Below, piece by piece: positions 23,233 through 32,733 of a stretch of DNA of 64,000 bases. The stretch's first letter is position 1; each line of letters begins with the position of its first letter. The stretch lies in NCBI RefSeq assembly GCF_020509005.1, contig NC_063013.1:2790001-2854000 (forward strand), in the 5' to 3' direction. Made by a program: the position numbers and the translations under genes. The notes under the pieces are model-generated. The model was not told where the DNA came from. It saw only the letters and a program-made list of their open reading frames with translations, and did not search any database. This DNA comes from Fulvia fulva. Lineage: Eukaryota > Ascomycota > Dothideomycetes > Mycosphaerellales > Mycosphaerellaceae.

Positions 23233-23681
23233 ATGCGTGTCCTGTTCACCACCCTCTCAGCATTGGCTCTCTTCTTCGCCGCTAGTGTTGAAGCATGTGC
23301 TAACTACGAAGATTGCAAATGCCATGTGCCAGGCACTGACCTGCAGAACAATGAAGCCACACAAAAGGCTTGCGATCAGTACGCCAGAGACCACAACGCT
23401 CAGGCCAAGTTCTCTGCGGACCCTCATCATCAGGTGTGTCACATCCGTGCAACGACGAGCTCCAAGCTGATGACATACAGTGTACCACGAGTGGACTTAG
23501 CAATGGAGTGATCGATAACTGCGACTTTGACACTGCTTGCAAAGCTCAGGGAGATTTTGAGCAGTAAGACCGTTCCAGTCCCCAGTCCCCAGTCTTACGT
23601 TACTCGCCAAGGTACTAGATCACGGCTGACATGACTTGAATTTACAGGTACTGCTGGCACAAAGTCGGACCTTTCGATTAG
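23233..23681 (+). CDS. Small secreted 8-cysteine protein (105 aa, three exons), effector-like
   Basis: Model: exons 23233-23433, 23481-23563 and 23648-23681. The introns (47 and 84 nt) start GTGTGT and GTAAGA, end CAG, and carry CTGAT and CTGAC branch sites. The total of 318 nt is an exact number of codons. The start gives a signal peptide (MRVLFTTLSALALFFAASVEA), then a mature protein of about 84 residues with eight cysteines, the even number expected for disulfide pairing. The third exon adds YCWHKVGPFD. Without splicing the frame breaks, which favours this model. I recognise no domain. It lies directly at the edge of a RIP-degraded repeat block, a setting common for fungal effector candidates. 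A virulence role is only inference. Confidence 0.75.
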
Positions 23682-23751
23682 ATCAACTGCCCTCGATCCT
23701 CTATCTCAGCCAAAGGCACTCAAGAATGTGTACATCCCACTCTCAAAATTT

Positions 23752-24328
23752 CTAAACATTGACCTCCGCATCCACATCCAAGTACGCCGCCTTGCCCGTA
23801 ACAGTGCTGCACACAACCGAGTACACCGTTCCATTGTTCGAAGGCACACAAGCAAAGTTCGCCGTCGACTCAAACTTCAGCTCAAACGTTCCGTTCCTGC
23901 TGCCCTTGAAGAGCACATCCGCCGTGGCATTGTGCTTGCCATTGATGCCGATACCATTGCCAATCTCCATCGTGTCCGGTGTGATCTTGTAGCCACCGCC
24001 GAGGCCGAACGCTTCGGAGCCGGCGGTCAAGCCACCTGTGAGGCATTAATTTAGTATCATGGATGCGCTTTGTGTTTTCTGGGCTGTCCATACCTCCATA
24101 GCCGACCTTGTTGTCCCAGTTCACACCGCAGCCGATGCCGATGCCGCCGAAGGGCTGTAGTGTTCCTGCGGCTGCTACGCTTCCTGAGCCGCCAGTCGAG
24201 TTGCGGGCCTTCTCAAGCGAAACGATCGTGACGTTGTTTCCTTGCGTGCGGCGAGCCTCGAGGCTGTAGGCAGAAGATGCTCCGGCCAGCGCGAGGAGCG
24301 AGAATACGAGGGACTCTGGGGCGAACAT
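23752..24328 (-). CDS. Secreted 172-aa protein of unknown function
   Basis: Exons 24328-24094 and 24035-23752 are joined across a 58-nt intron (GTATGG...CACAG); the sum (519 nt) is in frame and the junction reads VGYGG-GLTAGSEAFG. A signal peptide is likely (MFAPESLVFSLLALAGASSA). The mature chain is rich in glycine, has three cysteines (GCGVNW, FACVPS, SVVCST) and several N-x-S/T sites (NNVT, NSTG, NATA, NGT), so it may be glycosylated. It ends DVDAEVNV. It runs convergently with the 8-Cys gene, 70 bp apart. No family recognised. Confidence 0.72.
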
Positions 24329-24949
24329 CGTGGTCGATAGATTATTGGTGGAGAAGGTCGTGGTATGTGGTGTTGTTTGGCGTGGACGTTATATTAAATG
24401 AGTGACTGCGCCTTGAAAGTAGGAGATAACTCTGGTGTTGGTGATTAGAAGACCAAGCAAATGTACCGCGAGGTCGAGACTGACTTTTACATATTATACG
24501 ACAACCATGTACCATGTGGTTAGCTTGGGCTAGGACTCATCCGCTGGTGGCCGGCCGAAATTATAAGACCGCGTTGTTTCACAGTCATCCTGGTCAACAA
24601 AGGCTTGGAAGATGAGGTAGCACTACAACAGTAGCGCATAGAGGTTAAATATCTTCGAGCTGACCACAGCTGAACAGAACCGGGTTCAATGAGCAGAGCC
24701 AAGCTACTGTACCCAGAGGACTTATACCACTATCCGCTCTTATGTGCGAGGCAGTGGTGTTGGAATTGTTATAGCGCATCATGAAGTTGAGCTGACTCCG
24801 TCGAGAAGCACCGCTCGCTGTATTGAGTGGCCATTGCTGATCATACAAAGGCCAGAGAGGTTGAGTCCTCCTGCATCTTCGGCATCTGACGATCTATTCC
24901 GCTTCTGTTCATTCTTTGAACAGAAGGTTCCGTATTGCTCTTCGTGGCG
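24329..24949. other. Intergenic, no gene seen
   Basis: Holds the upstream region of the 172-aa secreted protein. Short reading frames here lack coding character. Confidence 0.5.
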
Positions 24950-25507
24950 TTACGAGCGAGAGAGCTTGTCCATTGCCTTGGCCATCTCTTTTGCATCATC
25001 ATGGTTCGCAGCCCAGTACTCTGACCCCTCCATACGTTGCAGCCTGTTTCGTTGGCCGTTGTTATGGCACAAGCCAGAATTGCACACCAGGGCTGAATGT
25101 GCGATCGGGTCATGGTCGTGTAGCTCGATAGTGTCTTGTTGTGACTCGAAGAAATGGCTGCGCGCGCCACAGAGCTTCTCGAAGTACTCAAAGCTGCATA
25201 TGACGAGCTTATGGCATTTCAGCTGAGTGTCGCCAATGCGAATGGTGATGTCGGAGTAGTCGGCATTGTCGAATAGCCGAGCGGTAGCCAACGTTCCCGG
25301 GAACGGCGAGATCCTCGACTGGTGATGGGTATTGACAGCGGATTGAGTGGTAAGCTGGTGCCGCGAAGAGAGGCTCTTAGAAGTGACGGCACGAAAGCGA
25401 GGAAGCAGAGGAAGCTTGGACCACTCGTTCGCAGCGTTTGCAGTCTCCCTGTGATGACACACTGCAGTTGGAGGCACGCTGATTTCAAGTCCTCGTTTGT
25501 CTTGCAA
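24950..25507 (-). pseudogene. BTB/POZ domain protein, truncated remnant
   Basis: The frame contains a clear BTB N-terminal half: LFDNADYSDITIRIGD, then LKCHKLVICSFEYFEKLC, then DTIELHDHDPIAH, equivalent to the SDVTI / KCHKxVL / DDP blocks of fungal BTB proteins. After that the sequence loses the expected YLYTxxY helix and ADKY region and runs to a stop. No ATG precedes the domain in this frame. I could not find a splice that restores either end, so it is probably a decayed or partial gene; an undetected multi-intron gene remains possible. Confidence 0.5.
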
Positions 25508-25641
25508 ATGTACAGGTGGAGTAGAGACTTATCGCTCAGTGACATGAAAGCTCAAGTACGCCGTGTTCAACTCTTTCCCTCGCACCATCATCACTCCTCT
25601 TGCGCCAAGCATGCATCCTGGGTATCGTTGAAGTCGTCAAA

Positions 25642-26565
25642 TCAGTATCGCGGCCGCCTGTCCACCAGCTGCATCCCGCCGCCAGCTGGTCGTTCCTCAC
25701 ACCAAGCAAGAGCCGGCATGTCTTCCTTCTTCTTGCCATTGAAGCGACTCAGCAGCCATTCAGTCACAGACACCACTCTCGTCATCCTGTCATAGTCTCC
25801 GCCTTCCTCGGTATGCTCGATAGTATGCTTGGCCAGTCTGCCCTTCTCGTCAAACTCAAAGATGAAGATGCCACAAAACTCTTCGGCATCCCTCTTCCGC
25901 TCTTCGGGTTCTGCAGATTTGCCTGATATGAAGCCTTTGATCTTATCGACGGGATCTCTTGCTGCTGCCAGACCCATGCCACGATATATGCCTCCTGTCC
26001 CATCACGATGTGTTGTCTTGCCACACGTCTTCCACTTCACGATGAGCTTCTCCTCTCTGTTGGCCAAGGGTACTGCGCTTCCTCCATTGCGCACCATGCG
26101 CTCTGATAGTATGACAAGCTGCACATTCCCTATCAGCGGCATCCTGCCCCACGCTACCGGCGCGGTCCATAGCGCTGCGATGTAGGCTATGCGGCCAGAG
26201 ACTGTCGGTAGGTGCGGGTGTGTCGACGGGAACAGGTGTAGTGTGATGCTCGGCGAGAGGATGTCGGAAGGCAAGGGCTCCTTCAGTAAGGTTGGCAATC
26301 GTTCGTGCAGTGTTCGTACTGTCTTGCCCAGCTGGATCGTCCTCTCATCGGGTGGCTTGTGGTCGCCTTGCTGGCTTGGTGGCAGGCTACTTCGCGGGGC
26401 TGAGCTGTTGAAGCAGATGTCTCTGTTGCAGTTGTTCCAACATGACTGCGGATCGTTGCACGAAGGCGGAGCTTGAGCCGCCGCAGCGACAACGTTCGAT
26501 TTGATGACATGTCTCGAGGAGCGGGCTGATGACCGAAGCGAGCGCATCAGCCTGATGGATGTCAT
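25642..26565 (-). CDS. Conserved fungal protein of unknown function, probable mitochondrial targeting
   Basis: One uninterrupted frame. I chose the ATG at 26565 because it gives an Arg/Ser-rich, acid-free N-terminus (MTSIRLMRSLRSSARSSRHV) typical of mitochondrial presequences; the frame is open further upstream to 26691. The protein is about 307 aa. The core (TLHLFPSTHPHLPTVSGRI, AALWTAPVAWG, GNVQLVILSERM, FIFEFDEKGRLAKHTIEH) has the look of a conserved Pezizomycotina family with an alpha+beta core. I cannot name it or give a function. Upstream is a 296-bp gap to the divergent epimerase gene. Confidence 0.72.
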   Translation of the reverse strand: MTSIRLMRSLRSSARSSRHVIKSNVVAAAAQAPPSCNDPQSCWNNCNRDICFNSSAPRSSLPPSQQGDHKPPDERTIQLGKTVRTLHERLPTLLKEPLPSDILSPSITLHLFPSTHPHLPTVSGRIAYIAALWTAPVAWGRMPLIGNVQLVILSERMVRNGGSAVPLANREEKLIVKWKTCGKTTHRDGTGGIYRGMGLAAARDPVDKIKGFISGKSAEPEERKRDAEEFCGIFIFEFDEKGRLAKHTIEHTEEGGDYDRMTRVVSVTEWLLSRFNGKKKEDMPALAWCEERPAGGGMQLVDRRPRY

Positions 26566-26861
26566 CTGATGTCCAGTGCTCGATGTGCTTCCATTGAGTT
26601 GATGAAGTGACAGCAGACTAGTATGCCTATGCCTATGTCTATGAAAGTTCCATGTGGTCATGTCAGCAACGACGAGATCGACCTTCCTCACTGCGAGCTA
26701 GCCGAGCACATTCACCCTTCGCCCTGCGCCAGACGGCAGGTACGTGTAATGAAACAAAGCACCGTCATCGCAACCACAATGGACGCTGATGAATGTGAAC
26801 TTCTCGCAGGCCTTCGTGCTCTCCCTCTCAGTCCACCATAACCTCGAGACTATACCCCAAG

Positions 26862-27978
26862 ATGGAACACAGCATGCCCGCAGGTATTGACCTGCTACAG
26901 GGAACCGGTGCAGCCGCTGGCCAAGACGGCATCTCCACTGGAAGACCTGATGTACAGCCTGAGCATCTGGCAGGCTCAGCTCAGCAACCTCGTACAGGTG
27001 GAAAGCGAATCGTCTTCACTGGCGGCTCAGGCAAGGCCGGAAGACATGTCATCCCATACCTGCAGAAGCAAGGTCACAAGGTATCATCTCCTCATCTCAC
27101 CCATACAGAACCACAACTGACATCTCGTACGGGTTCTGAACCTGGACTTGGTAGACTTTCCTGACAAGGATGCTGGCGTATTCACTCTCAAGGCTGATCT
27201 GACGAATTCGGGCGAGGTCTTCAATGCCTTGACCACACATTACACTATGGCTGGCTACGAGCAAGGCCATCCCGAGCCGCCACCGGACGCAGTCATCCAC
27301 TTCGGCGCCTTTGCGAGGAACATGCTCGTGCCCGACAACAAGTGCTTCGCAGACAATGTCACGTCAACCTACAACATCATCGAAGCGGCCTGCAAGCTCG
27401 GTGTCAAGAAGATCATCATCGCCTCCTCCGAGACCACCTATGGCGTATGCTTCGCCGAGGGAGACTACGACTATCACCAGTTTCCACTCGAGGAGGACTA
27501 CGATGTCGACCCAATGGACTCGTATGCTCTCAGCAAGCTTTGCGGTGAACGGACTGCGAGGACTTTCGCGCGTAGATATGGAGCTGACATCTACGCTCTT
27601 CGCATTGGCAACGTCATTGAGCCCCACGAATACGGTGACTTCGAGATTTACGTCAATCAGCCCATGACCAGGAAACGCAATGCGTGGAGCTACATCGATG
27701 CTCGGGATCTCGGCCAAATCTGCCATTTGGGTGTCGAGAAGGACAAGCTAGGATTTCAAGTGTTCAACGCTACCAATGACACCATAACGACCAAGATCCC
27801 AACTGAACAATTCTTGAAAGAGGCCTGCCCTAATGTCAAGATTACGAGGAAAATGGGCGAATTCGAAGCCCCACTCAGTAACCGCAAGATTCGGGAAGTG
27901 CTCGGCTTCGTGGACGGCCACAACTGGAGGCAGTACTACCAACCTGACGTGAGTATCGCTCAGAAGCTTGGCATCTAG
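26862..27978 (+). CDS. NAD-dependent epimerase/dehydratase (SDR), with an abnormal intron acceptor
   Basis: An extended short-chain dehydrogenase. The Rossmann motif TGGSGKAGRHV comes from the 5' exon; the catalytic Ser lies in IIASSETTYG and the YxxxK motif in DSYALSKLCGER. Best model: exons 26862-26883, 26998-27080 and 27133-27978 (316 aa), giving GHK-VLNLDLVDFPDKD, the expected second strand with its ribose-binding Asp. The first intron is a normal 114 nt (GTATTG...TACAG). The second (27081-27132) starts GTATCA and has a CTGAC branch site but ends TACGG, not AG. The next usable in-frame AG (27167-27168) would delete 12 residues. Sugar-nucleotide epimerase activity is inferred from family. 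Confidence 0.75.
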
Positions 27979-28520
27979 TAAAATATGACAGATGGGATCT
28001 ATAGCAACGACCGGGTACAGAGTAGACAGTTCTCCATACAACATGAAATACCGAGACTGGAGACAAACGCCCAGCGCACGGACCAATCACTTTTTGCCAT
28101 GCATTGATCAGCCGGTACTGCAACGGCCGCCGAATGAACCTGCTCGCGCAATAGCAACGACCCCAGAATTTCTGGCCTTTGCATAACGAACATCGTTGTG
28201 AGCCAAATTGCCTGACGACCTCACGTTGCAAGGTCGCTATGGCAAGGTTGCCGCAACGATTCATGAGCTCAACGTCAGCCATGATAATGCATAAGTACAG
28301 GCGATGCCGTGCCATGTCGAGCGCTCCTGATGATGATCATTGACTTGAACTACAGCTATTCCAATTACGAGACATAGGATTCTTGCAGACTACGCTAAGT
28401 GGCCCCAACCTGTTGCTGAAGCATCAGACCTCACTGACATTATTGAGCAATAGGCGCACCCAACGGATCATACGGAAGAGCTCTCTTGACGACCACCATC
28501 TTTGTTGATTGCCAGAGCAG
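27979..28520. other. Intergenic, no gene seen
   Basis: Between two plus-strand genes; serves as downstream region of the epimerase and upstream region of the first lysozyme-like gene. Confidence 0.5.
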
Positions 28521-29348
28521 ATGATTAACATGAATTTACTCCCACTCACCACGCTCTTAATAGTATCTACAGCTGCCCTGCCCATAAGCTTGTCACAGAC
28601 GCGGCCGACGACAAACCATAGGGTGGGATACAACGGCAATGGCATGTTCAGTATGATCATGTCGACTGCATCACTGCCTTCATTGCCTTCACCTCCAGCA
28701 TCGGGACCAACAGGAGCAAGACCTCTAGGGACGCCTGAGGCCAGCGACTCCAATTCCACAGTTACATACACTCACTACACCGGCGATGGCAGTGTGGCTG
28801 CAGGCTGGCCAGACCAGAAAGAGTGGATCGACTACGACACAATGTGGACCCAAAACAAAGCAGCCTTCATCGACAAGCAGAACAACACCCCCGAAGACAA
28901 CGATAACCTGCAAGCCGCCATCGAGGGAGTCTCAACCAAGTACGACGTCGACAAGCGGCTCATCCTCGCCGTCGTGATTCAAGAATCAAACGGCAATGTC
29001 CGCGTCAAGACGACTCAGTTCGCACAAGGAAGCAATCCAGGTCTCATGCAGACTCACAACGGACTCGGAAGCTGCGCGGGTCTCACGATTTGCCCGGACG
29101 AGATGATTGTCACGATGATCGAGGAAGGTTCGGCAACGGGATCGGACGGCGTGAATTTAAAAGACCTTATGGATGGGTGTGGTGCTTCGGATGTGACCAA
29201 GTACTACAAAGCGGCGCGGAAGTACAACTCTGGTGTGAACAGTATCGGACCTGATGGGGACTTGTCTGCACCGGGCGCGACGGCTAGCTATGCGTCTGAT
29301 ATCGCGAATAGATTGATGGGGTATGTTGGTGGACAGGGAGGACAATAG
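28521..29348 (+). CDS. Secreted lysozyme-like protein, transglycosylase (SLT/GH23-type) fold, copy 1
   Basis: 275 aa, intronless. I start at the ATG at 28521; a second Met three residues on also gives a signal peptide (MNLLPLTTLLIVSTAALP). A Ser/Pro/Thr-rich linker follows to about residue 75. The catalytic-type domain shows VIQESNGNVRV near residue 155 (the conserved Glu-Ser of lytic transglycosylases), NPGLMQTH and an AARKYNSGVNS block. These features point to cleavage of peptidoglycan-like beta-1,4-linked polymers outside the cell; activity on bacterial walls is inference. It is a paralogue of the next gene: both share a GDGS...GWP...W...MW entry motif and the ATxSYASDIANRL ending. Confidence 0.82.
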   Translation: MINMNLLPLTTLLIVSTAALPISLSQTRPTTNHRVGYNGNGMFSMIMSTASLPSLPSPPASGPTGARPLGTPEASDSNSTVTYTHYTGDGSVAAGWPDQKEWIDYDTMWTQNKAAFIDKQNNTPEDNDNLQAAIEGVSTKYDVDKRLILAVVIQESNGNVRVKTTQFAQGSNPGLMQTHNGLGSCAGLTICPDEMIVTMIEEGSATGSDGVNLKDLMDGCGASDVTKYYKAARKYNSGVNSIGPDGDLSAPGATASYASDIANRLMGYVGGQGGQ

Positions 29349-29951
29349 AGGATGGAAAGAGTGATGGAGAGAATGAGGCACGAACTCGAGGCTGGTCCCG
29401 AAGGAAGGTGCGACGACTGTAACGAGATATGAGAAAGGTACACGACACAAAGATTTTGGGGGGAACATCATGATACAGCATGCAGTGCTTGAAACGACGG
29501 CTACGACATCAGATCTAATTATTGTAATGATAATGATAATTTGGAATGGAGCAACGACATGTCCCACAGCACCGCTAGCACAAATTCCACGGCAAATCTT
29601 CTTAGTAGCAGGACCACATTGATCTTCCTCTTTTGCTGACAAGCTAGTAAGTCTAGTCTTTGCAAACATGCGAGCCATAGCATGAGGTTATTGGCGCTTC
29701 GATAGGCTTCGAGCTTGAAGCTGTCCTCAGGAATTCACATCACCAGCTGTATACAGAAGGCACGACTGGACCGTTGTTTCCTAGTCCTCAAAGCGCCGCC
29801 AAAAATCATTTTCCATATCATTTAAGTATGTGGCCACGGTCGCATATCACCTGGACAGAATTACACGACCACCAGTTGCCAACACCGATCAAGATCACCT
29901 CCTGATCCAACATCTAACAACCAACTACACCCTAGATTAAGAAGAATAGAG
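29349..29951. other. Intergenic between the lysozyme-like paralogues
   Basis: About 600 bp with no reading frame I would support. It holds the upstream region of copy 2. Confidence 0.5.
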
Positions 29952-30754
29952 ATGGGTTCCAACATGTCGACCTTGAAGAAGGTCGCCGTCCTCGGCCTCG
30001 CTGCCTCAGCAGCTGCGTCGCCGGTCGATCTTTCCGCGCGCTCAAGCAACGCCGTGGCAGCATACCAAGCCTACCGCGGCGACGGCTCCATCACCAGCGG
30101 CTGGCCCTCAAAAGACCAGTGGATCAGGTCCTTCGAGGAGATGTGAGAAAATTCTTTCTCCCTGCTTGAGCTCATATACTAACCTCTCCCAGGTGGAACG
30201 TCAACTACCCGGACATCCTCCTCGCGAACCCCGGCCACCCAGAGGAAGCCAACGAAATCAAACCAGCAATCATACAAGCCGCAGCCAGCACCGGCATCGA
30301 CGAGCGCTTCATTCTCGCCATCATCATGCAAGAATCCAGCGGCCGCGTCCGTGTAGGCACCACCTCCTACGGCGCCTCCGGTGCCAACCCAGGTCTCATG
30401 CAATCGCACGGCGGTCCATCTTGCGCCATCAACCAAGCACAGCCTTGCACGCCCGCAGAAATCGCAGGCATGATCATGCAAGGCGTCCAGTACGGTGGCG
30501 ACGGAATGAACCTCGCCAATCTGATGCGGGTAAGCGGTAGGCCGGAGCCAGCCAACTACTTCTGGGCAGCGCGGTATTACAATTCTGGGATCAACAGCAT
30601 GACCCCCGACTGCCACGATAATTTGTCGTGCAACGTGCAGGCGGCCACGGTGTCGTATGCGAGTGATATTGCGAATCGATTGCAGGGCCTGACGGATGGG
30701 AACGGTGCTCGGGCCGGGCGCCAGCCTGATCTGTTCAAGAATGAGGCTTGCTAG
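29952..30754 (+). CDS. Secreted lysozyme-like protein, transglycosylase (SLT/GH23-type) fold, copy 2
   Basis: Exons 29952-30142 and 30193-30754 with a 50-nt intron (GTGAGA, branch ACTAAC, CCCAG); 250 aa in frame. Signal peptide to about residue 23 (LGLAASAAASP). The domain shows IIMQESSGRVRV with the conserved Glu, NPGLMQSH, and YYNSGINS. Extra cysteines (PSCAINQAQPCTP, DCHDNLSC, terminal NEAC) suggest disulfides. The intron falls right after the shared GDGS...GWP...W entry motif and is absent from copy 1, so the two copies have different gene structures despite being adjacent and in the same orientation. Confidence 0.85.
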
Positions 30755-30939
30755 ATGACAGGACTGCGATCACATGCCAAGATGAGGGTGGTCGAAGGCT
30801 GAGAGGGGTTCCGAACACAGCCAATAAGTGGTGAGGACGTCACCGGATGGGTGTAGAATCTCCTTGGTGGCTTTGAGAGTATCAGATATATGCTTGGAAA
30901 GATTGCGTGGCACTTAGGTAGTTGTTCCTAGACATACAA

Positions 30940-32733
30940 TTAACCAATCAGTTGGTAGTTATCCGCACCGATACCTTCACAGTCATCCTTGGCAAAGGGC
31001 CTGCAGAGCGCTCGACACACTGTCCCCTCGTGTGGCATTTCACCATGTTGCATGTAGCTTTTGACGCTGCTCCACATACACTCCGAAGCTGGCCAAAGCG
31101 CTCCATGTCCGGCGCCGTCTTGCTCTAACAAGACACTTCCGTTGAACTGTGCAGCCATCTTCCGGGCGTTCTTAATGGGTGTCGCTGGGTCAAGTCTATT
31201 GTTGACGAACAGGATAGGCACCGATGTGCTCCACGGTCCTTGAAAGCGCCACTTGGTCCGGAGAGAGGCCGGCCATGTCCAACATGGTATCTTGTAATCT
31301 GCTTGTATCGCGCCCGCCCAGCCGAATCTTTTTGTAAGATTCCCTAGATAGGTCTGGTAGCCAGCAAGACTCTCGTTGACAAGATCGGGACCGTCACTGC
31401 AGTGTGTTGCTGGACCAACTTCGCCGCCCATATATTGATTGATGAGGAGCTCGTCTGTGAACGCCTCACGATTCGGAACCGGCAGCTGCCAGAAGGGCGG
31501 TGCAGGGTTCACACCCGTCACAAGTTGATTCGTAAAGTTGGCAAAGAGCTTGAAGTACCATAGCGGCTGGTATGTCGCCGTGAAAAGTCCCTGGTATATG
31601 TCTACTGGTGTGATCGGCGTGGCACGTCCCTTGCCAGTGATCGATGCAGGAAGCTCGTATAATGAGTCGATCATGGCGTCGTACCTTGATTTCACGTCGT
31701 CGACGCTCTTGTCGTATTCGCGAAAGAGAGCACACTCTGAACCACCAGCGAAGCAGGTTTCGAAGAACAGATCTCGGATCTTGCCATGATCATCAATGCT
31801 TGCCTCATACCTCGAAGTCCAGTTGTCCGGGTCTAAATTGGCATCCAAAACCATGCGGCCGACATGGGCTGGGAACATGGCAGCGAACGTCTGTCCAAGA
31901 AAGGTACCGTATGACGTGCCAATGTACTGGAGCTTGGTCGAAGACTGAGGAAATTCTGCGCCCAAAGGAATCTGGTTGGCAGTCCAGAAGTTGAGCCGCC
32001 TGCGTCGATCGATCTTCTTGACGATCTCCAGCAAGTCCCGCGCAACGTAAGCTGTAGATAAGTGGTTGCGTAAATTCTCGCCGTCTTGGAACTTGCCATT
32101 CTCTGCTTCCGCGCAGAGCGTTCCGCGAGCCTTCTCCAAAGCCCAGTTATACTTGAGAGAGTAGTCGCCATCATCAAGACCGCCTGCTGCCCGCTTCTGC
32201 TCGTACCATACATCCGCATCTATGATAGTATCGAAGCAGAATGCCTGCGGCTTGCTGTGGAACACACCTCGAGGATCAAATGACAAGATCTCGTAGTACT
32301 TTGGCCCATCAAGCAGTTTTTGGAGTTTCTGAGCCAACTGCAAGGCCTGCTGTACTCCGGAACCACCAGGTCCTCCCGGGTTCGTTATGATGGTGCCTCC
32401 ATGTTTGGGATCAGATTCGGGCACTTCCGCAGGGAGCCGTATAAGTGCTAGTGAAATGTTGTTCGGGCTCGACGCATTGTTCCAATCCAGCGGCACTATC
32501 AGTCGCGAGCATTCGAAGTCGCCATAGCATGGCGTGTAGTCCAATTGCTCGGCTGCTGTGATGCCTGCCCAGTCGAAGTTGGACAGCGTCTCCGGCTTCG
32601 GCGAGGTCGTGTCTTGATCTTGCCCAACAAACTGTTTCTCGGCGACGAATGCGGCTGTGAAGCTGCAGCATAGGGATATTGCCAGTATGGATGTGATCAT
32701 TGTGTTCAAAAGTGCATGCAGTGGAAAATACAT
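30940..32733 (-). CDS. Secreted alpha/beta-hydrolase peptidase, S33 family (tripeptidyl-aminopeptidase-like)
   Basis: One exon, 597 aa from the first ATG. The Met at residue 12 gives a better signal peptide (MITSILAISLCCSFTAAFVA) and may be the true start (32700). The oxyanion motif NPGGPGGSG is near residue 118. The nucleophile Ser is at about 274 in IGTSYGTFLG, the acid is Asp at about 515 in NNRLDPATP, and the base is His at about 543 in GAGHG. The last two lie in a TAP-like C-terminal domain. Such enzymes remove short peptides or single residues from N-termini. It ends convergently with the lysozyme-like gene (185 bp between). Confidence 0.88.
   Translation of the reverse strand: MYFPLHALLNTMITSILAISLCCSFTAAFVAEKQFVGQDQDTTSPKPETLSNFDWAGITAAEQLDYTPCYGDFECSRLIVPLDWNNASSPNNISLALIRLPAEVPESDPKHGGTIITNPGGPGGSGVQQALQLAQKLQKLLDGPKYYEILSFDPRGVFHSKPQAFCFDTIIDADVWYEQKRAAGGLDDGDYSLKYNWALEKARGTLCAEAENGKFQDGENLRNHLSTAYVARDLLEIVKKIDRRRRLNFWTANQIPLGAEFPQSSTKLQYIGTSYGTFLGQTFAAMFPAHVGRMVLDANLDPDNWTSRYEASIDDHGKIRDLFFETCFAGGSECALFREYDKSVDDVKSRYDAMIDSLYELPASITGKGRATPITPVDIYQGLFTATYQPLWYFKLFANFTNQLVTGVNPAPPFWQLPVPNREAFTDELLINQYMGGEVGPATHCSDGPDLVNESLAGYQTYLGNLTKRFGWAGAIQADYKIPCWTWPASLRTKWRFQGPWSTSVPILFVNNRLDPATPIKNARKMAAQFNGSVLLEQDGAGHGALWPASECMWSSVKSYMQHGEMPHEGTVCRALCRPFAKDDCEGIGADNYQLIG

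Noticed and set aside
24744..25226. 160-aa plus-strand frame opposite the BTB remnant
   Set aside because: It is the complement of the BTB coding strand and has no recognisable family.
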